A DNA stretch of 50,252 bases, from the IMG/VR virus record IMGVR_UViG_3300033049_000162, positions 1-50,252 of that record; one strand, given 5' to 3'. Position 1 is the stretch's first letter. Every line of letters begins with the position of its first letter. The stretch comes from a virus. Shown in pieces: positions 48,678 to 50,252 of this stretch. The notes beneath the pieces were generated by a model. The model was not told the DNA's origin, made no database searches, and saw nothing but the letters and a program-made list of their open reading frames with translations. Both the position numbers and the translations under genes were made by a program.

Positions 48678-50252
48678 ATGTCAAATTCCAAAAGAGATAA
48701 TTTTACAGATAAAACTATAAGCATACTTCGCCGCAGAGTAGGCAATATGTGTTCTAACCCAACTTGCTATAAACATACAGTAGAGGCTCATTCTACAAAT
48801 GTAGAAAAGGTTATTGACACGGGAATAGCTGCTCATATTTGTGCAGCTGCAATTAATGGTCCTCGTTATGATGAATCTATGACCACTGATGCAAGAAAAC
48901 ATATTAGTAATGCTATTTGGCTTTGTGCGCATTGCTCTATTAAAATTGATCGAGAACCTTCTGCCTACCCAATAGCTTTACTAAAAAAATGGAAAGAAAT
49001 TGCAGAAAATCGAATTTCTTTAAACTCTAATCAAAGACTTTTAACTGAACAAGAAGCAGAATATAAAGTTAATCAATCTTTCCTTCAAAGCTTGGGATTA
49101 AGTATTCCTGAAAAATTTAATACATCTTTATCGGGAATATCTAAAGCAGTGAATCAATATTTTCACCATCTCGATCCTCGTCTAAATATTAAATATTCAT
49201 ATATCAATGGTATAAACAATTTTCAGATTAGTTCATTACAATCTGAAACTGATGATCCAATCATAATAAAATTCAACCCTGAATGTAATAACGAATTTAA
49301 TATAAAAATCAATGACTTCATTAATCATGGTCAACCTGTTAAATTCAATATTACTGAGCTTTCAAGCAATTCAGTTGGGCTGAATAATATTTTCCCACAA
49401 ACCGATATGCTTGGTACAGTAACAATTAGTCCTCATAAAAATTTAAAAGCTAATATTGAGATATTAGATTTTGATGATAATATATTAGTTGAATTCGAAG
49501 ATAATTTATACATTGGTAATTCTACATTTTCATTTAAATCTGAAAAATTTGGAGGATTATTAACACTTAATATTGATCAAGCTAAATTTAAAAAAGAAGA
49601 ATATAGAGAAGAAACAACAATATTATTAAATTATAAAATTTGGGATTATCAAGATTTACAGTCTTTAAAATATTTTACACAAATTTATAGAATATTTGAA
49701 AAAATGAAAGCTTCTGGTACTATCAAACTTAATATAATTATTGATGGAATTGTCTATTTCTCATCAGAAAACTCATTAGAAAACGATAAATTTAACTCAT
49801 TATTATCTTTACTTTCATACACTTACTATTCAAGAATATTATGTAAAACATTAGATTTAAGTATTTCTTTTGATAGTTCGTATTCATTTCTGGCTGAAGA
49901 ACATCAAGATATTTACGATACTGTAATGGTAATTAAAGATACAAATAGTAAAGATCCATTTATCCAAAAATTAAAATTCAGTTCATTGAAATACTTTGAT
50001 CCAAAAAATATAAAAGATGGATTAGAAATCTCATTTAATAAAGAATATTTAATCAATATAAATAATATTTTTAACCATAAGATAAATAAAAGTCTATTTA
50101 TAACACATACATTTTTAAATTTAAAAAAAGAAGTACTATATTCGTTCAAAAATTCAAAACATTATTATGATATTGAATTTGATAATTCAGATAAATCTGG
50201 AACATATATCCGCAGTAGTTCCTTAAAAAATCCTTTAAATGATTCTGTATAG
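48678..50252 (+). CDS. HNH-domain cargo protein, candidate anti-phage effector
   Basis: 524 residues; the stop codon is the last three bases of the window. N-terminal HNH-type domain at about 14-110: Cys25/Cys30, AAHI with His53, GPRYD, Asn78 and WLCAHC (Cys83, Cys86) followed by KIDRE. This N-terminal module with the GPRYD block occurs, as far as I know, in several defence-associated proteins. The remaining 400 residues are beta-rich, very A+T-rich in DNA and unrecognised. The gene is separate from the phage operons, beyond int toward the attachment end, where prophages carry cargo. Confidence 0.75.
   Translation: MSNSKRDNFTDKTISILRRRVGNMCSNPTCYKHTVEAHSTNVEKVIDTGIAAHICAAAINGPRYDESMTTDARKHISNAIWLCAHCSIKIDREPSAYPIALLKKWKEIAENRISLNSNQRLLTEQEAEYKVNQSFLQSLGLSIPEKFNTSLSGISKAVNQYFHHLDPRLNIKYSYINGINNFQISSLQSETDDPIIIKFNPECNNEFNIKINDFINHGQPVKFNITELSSNSVGLNNIFPQTDMLGTVTISPHKNLKANIEILDFDDNILVEFEDNLYIGNSTFSFKSEKFGGLLTLNIDQAKFKKEEYREETTILLNYKIWDYQDLQSLKYFTQIYRIFEKMKASGTIKLNIIIDGIVYFSSENSLENDKFNSLLSLLSYTYYSRILCKTLDLSISFDSSYSFLAEEHQDIYDTVMVIKDTNSKDPFIQKLKFSSLKYFDPKNIKDGLEISFNKEYLININNIFNHKINKSLFITHTFLNLKKEVLYSFKNSKHYYDIEFDNSDKSGTYIRSSSLKNPLNDSV

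Overview
The window is almost entirely prophage DNA: parts of two lambdoid (siphovirus-type) prophages lying in tandem. Low GC, the protein families and a short 3' fragment of a tmRNA gene (ssrA) suggest Acinetobacter or a close Moraxellaceae relative. This comes from pattern recognition; no database search was possible.

Prophage 1 (1 to about 14,080, right part only). From the left edge, on the minus strand: a DNA methyltransferase cut by the window, a DnaB helicase, an O-like initiator with iterons inside its gene, CII and Cro. The plus strand starts with a CI/S24 repressor. It is followed by a small gene and a soluble plus four-helix membrane protein pair in the positions of lambda rexA and rexB. 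A second operator/promoter (pL-like, 6341-6410) drives a long plus-strand early operon: small genes, a putative annealing protein with a YqaJ-type exonuclease, an HNH and a GIY-YIG nuclease, and an excisionase-like protein. The operon converges on a P4-type integrase on the minus strand. Late genes must lie left of the window.

Junction (13,886-14,792). Behind the integrase come repeated short motifs, a terminator and the last 28 bases of an ssrA gene (14079-14106) with no tmRNA body attached. I read this as the shared att site between two prophages stacked at ssrA.

Prophage 2 (about 14,107 to at least 50,252). Late genes run on the minus strand from about 40.8 kb down to 15.0 kb. In transcription order they are two HNH proteins, terminase, protease, capsid, portal, connectors, tail tube, a G/GT frameshifted chaperone, tape measure, M-L-K-I-J tail tip, holin, SAR endolysin and Rz/Rz1 spanins. 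Upstream are a Q-like gene with a candidate late promoter and tandem terminators, an origin-like iteron cluster, a P4-alpha-like helicase and primase, CII, Cro, and a divergent CI with its own operators. A plus-strand early arm ends in overlapping xis and int genes. A 524-residue HNH-domain protein lies beyond int as cargo. The late operon also carries a secreted moron and an ORF6N antirepressor behind a C4-like structured RNA, and intrinsic terminator-like hairpins separate many late genes.

The two repressors use unrelated operators (a TATCGGA motif versus ATTAAG-N4-CTTAAT). The prophages are therefore probably heteroimmune, which would let them coexist. The most interesting loci are the RexAB-like pair, the HNH cargo gene, the C4-like RNA/antirepressor unit, and twin hairpins with an identical loop beside the terminase gene.
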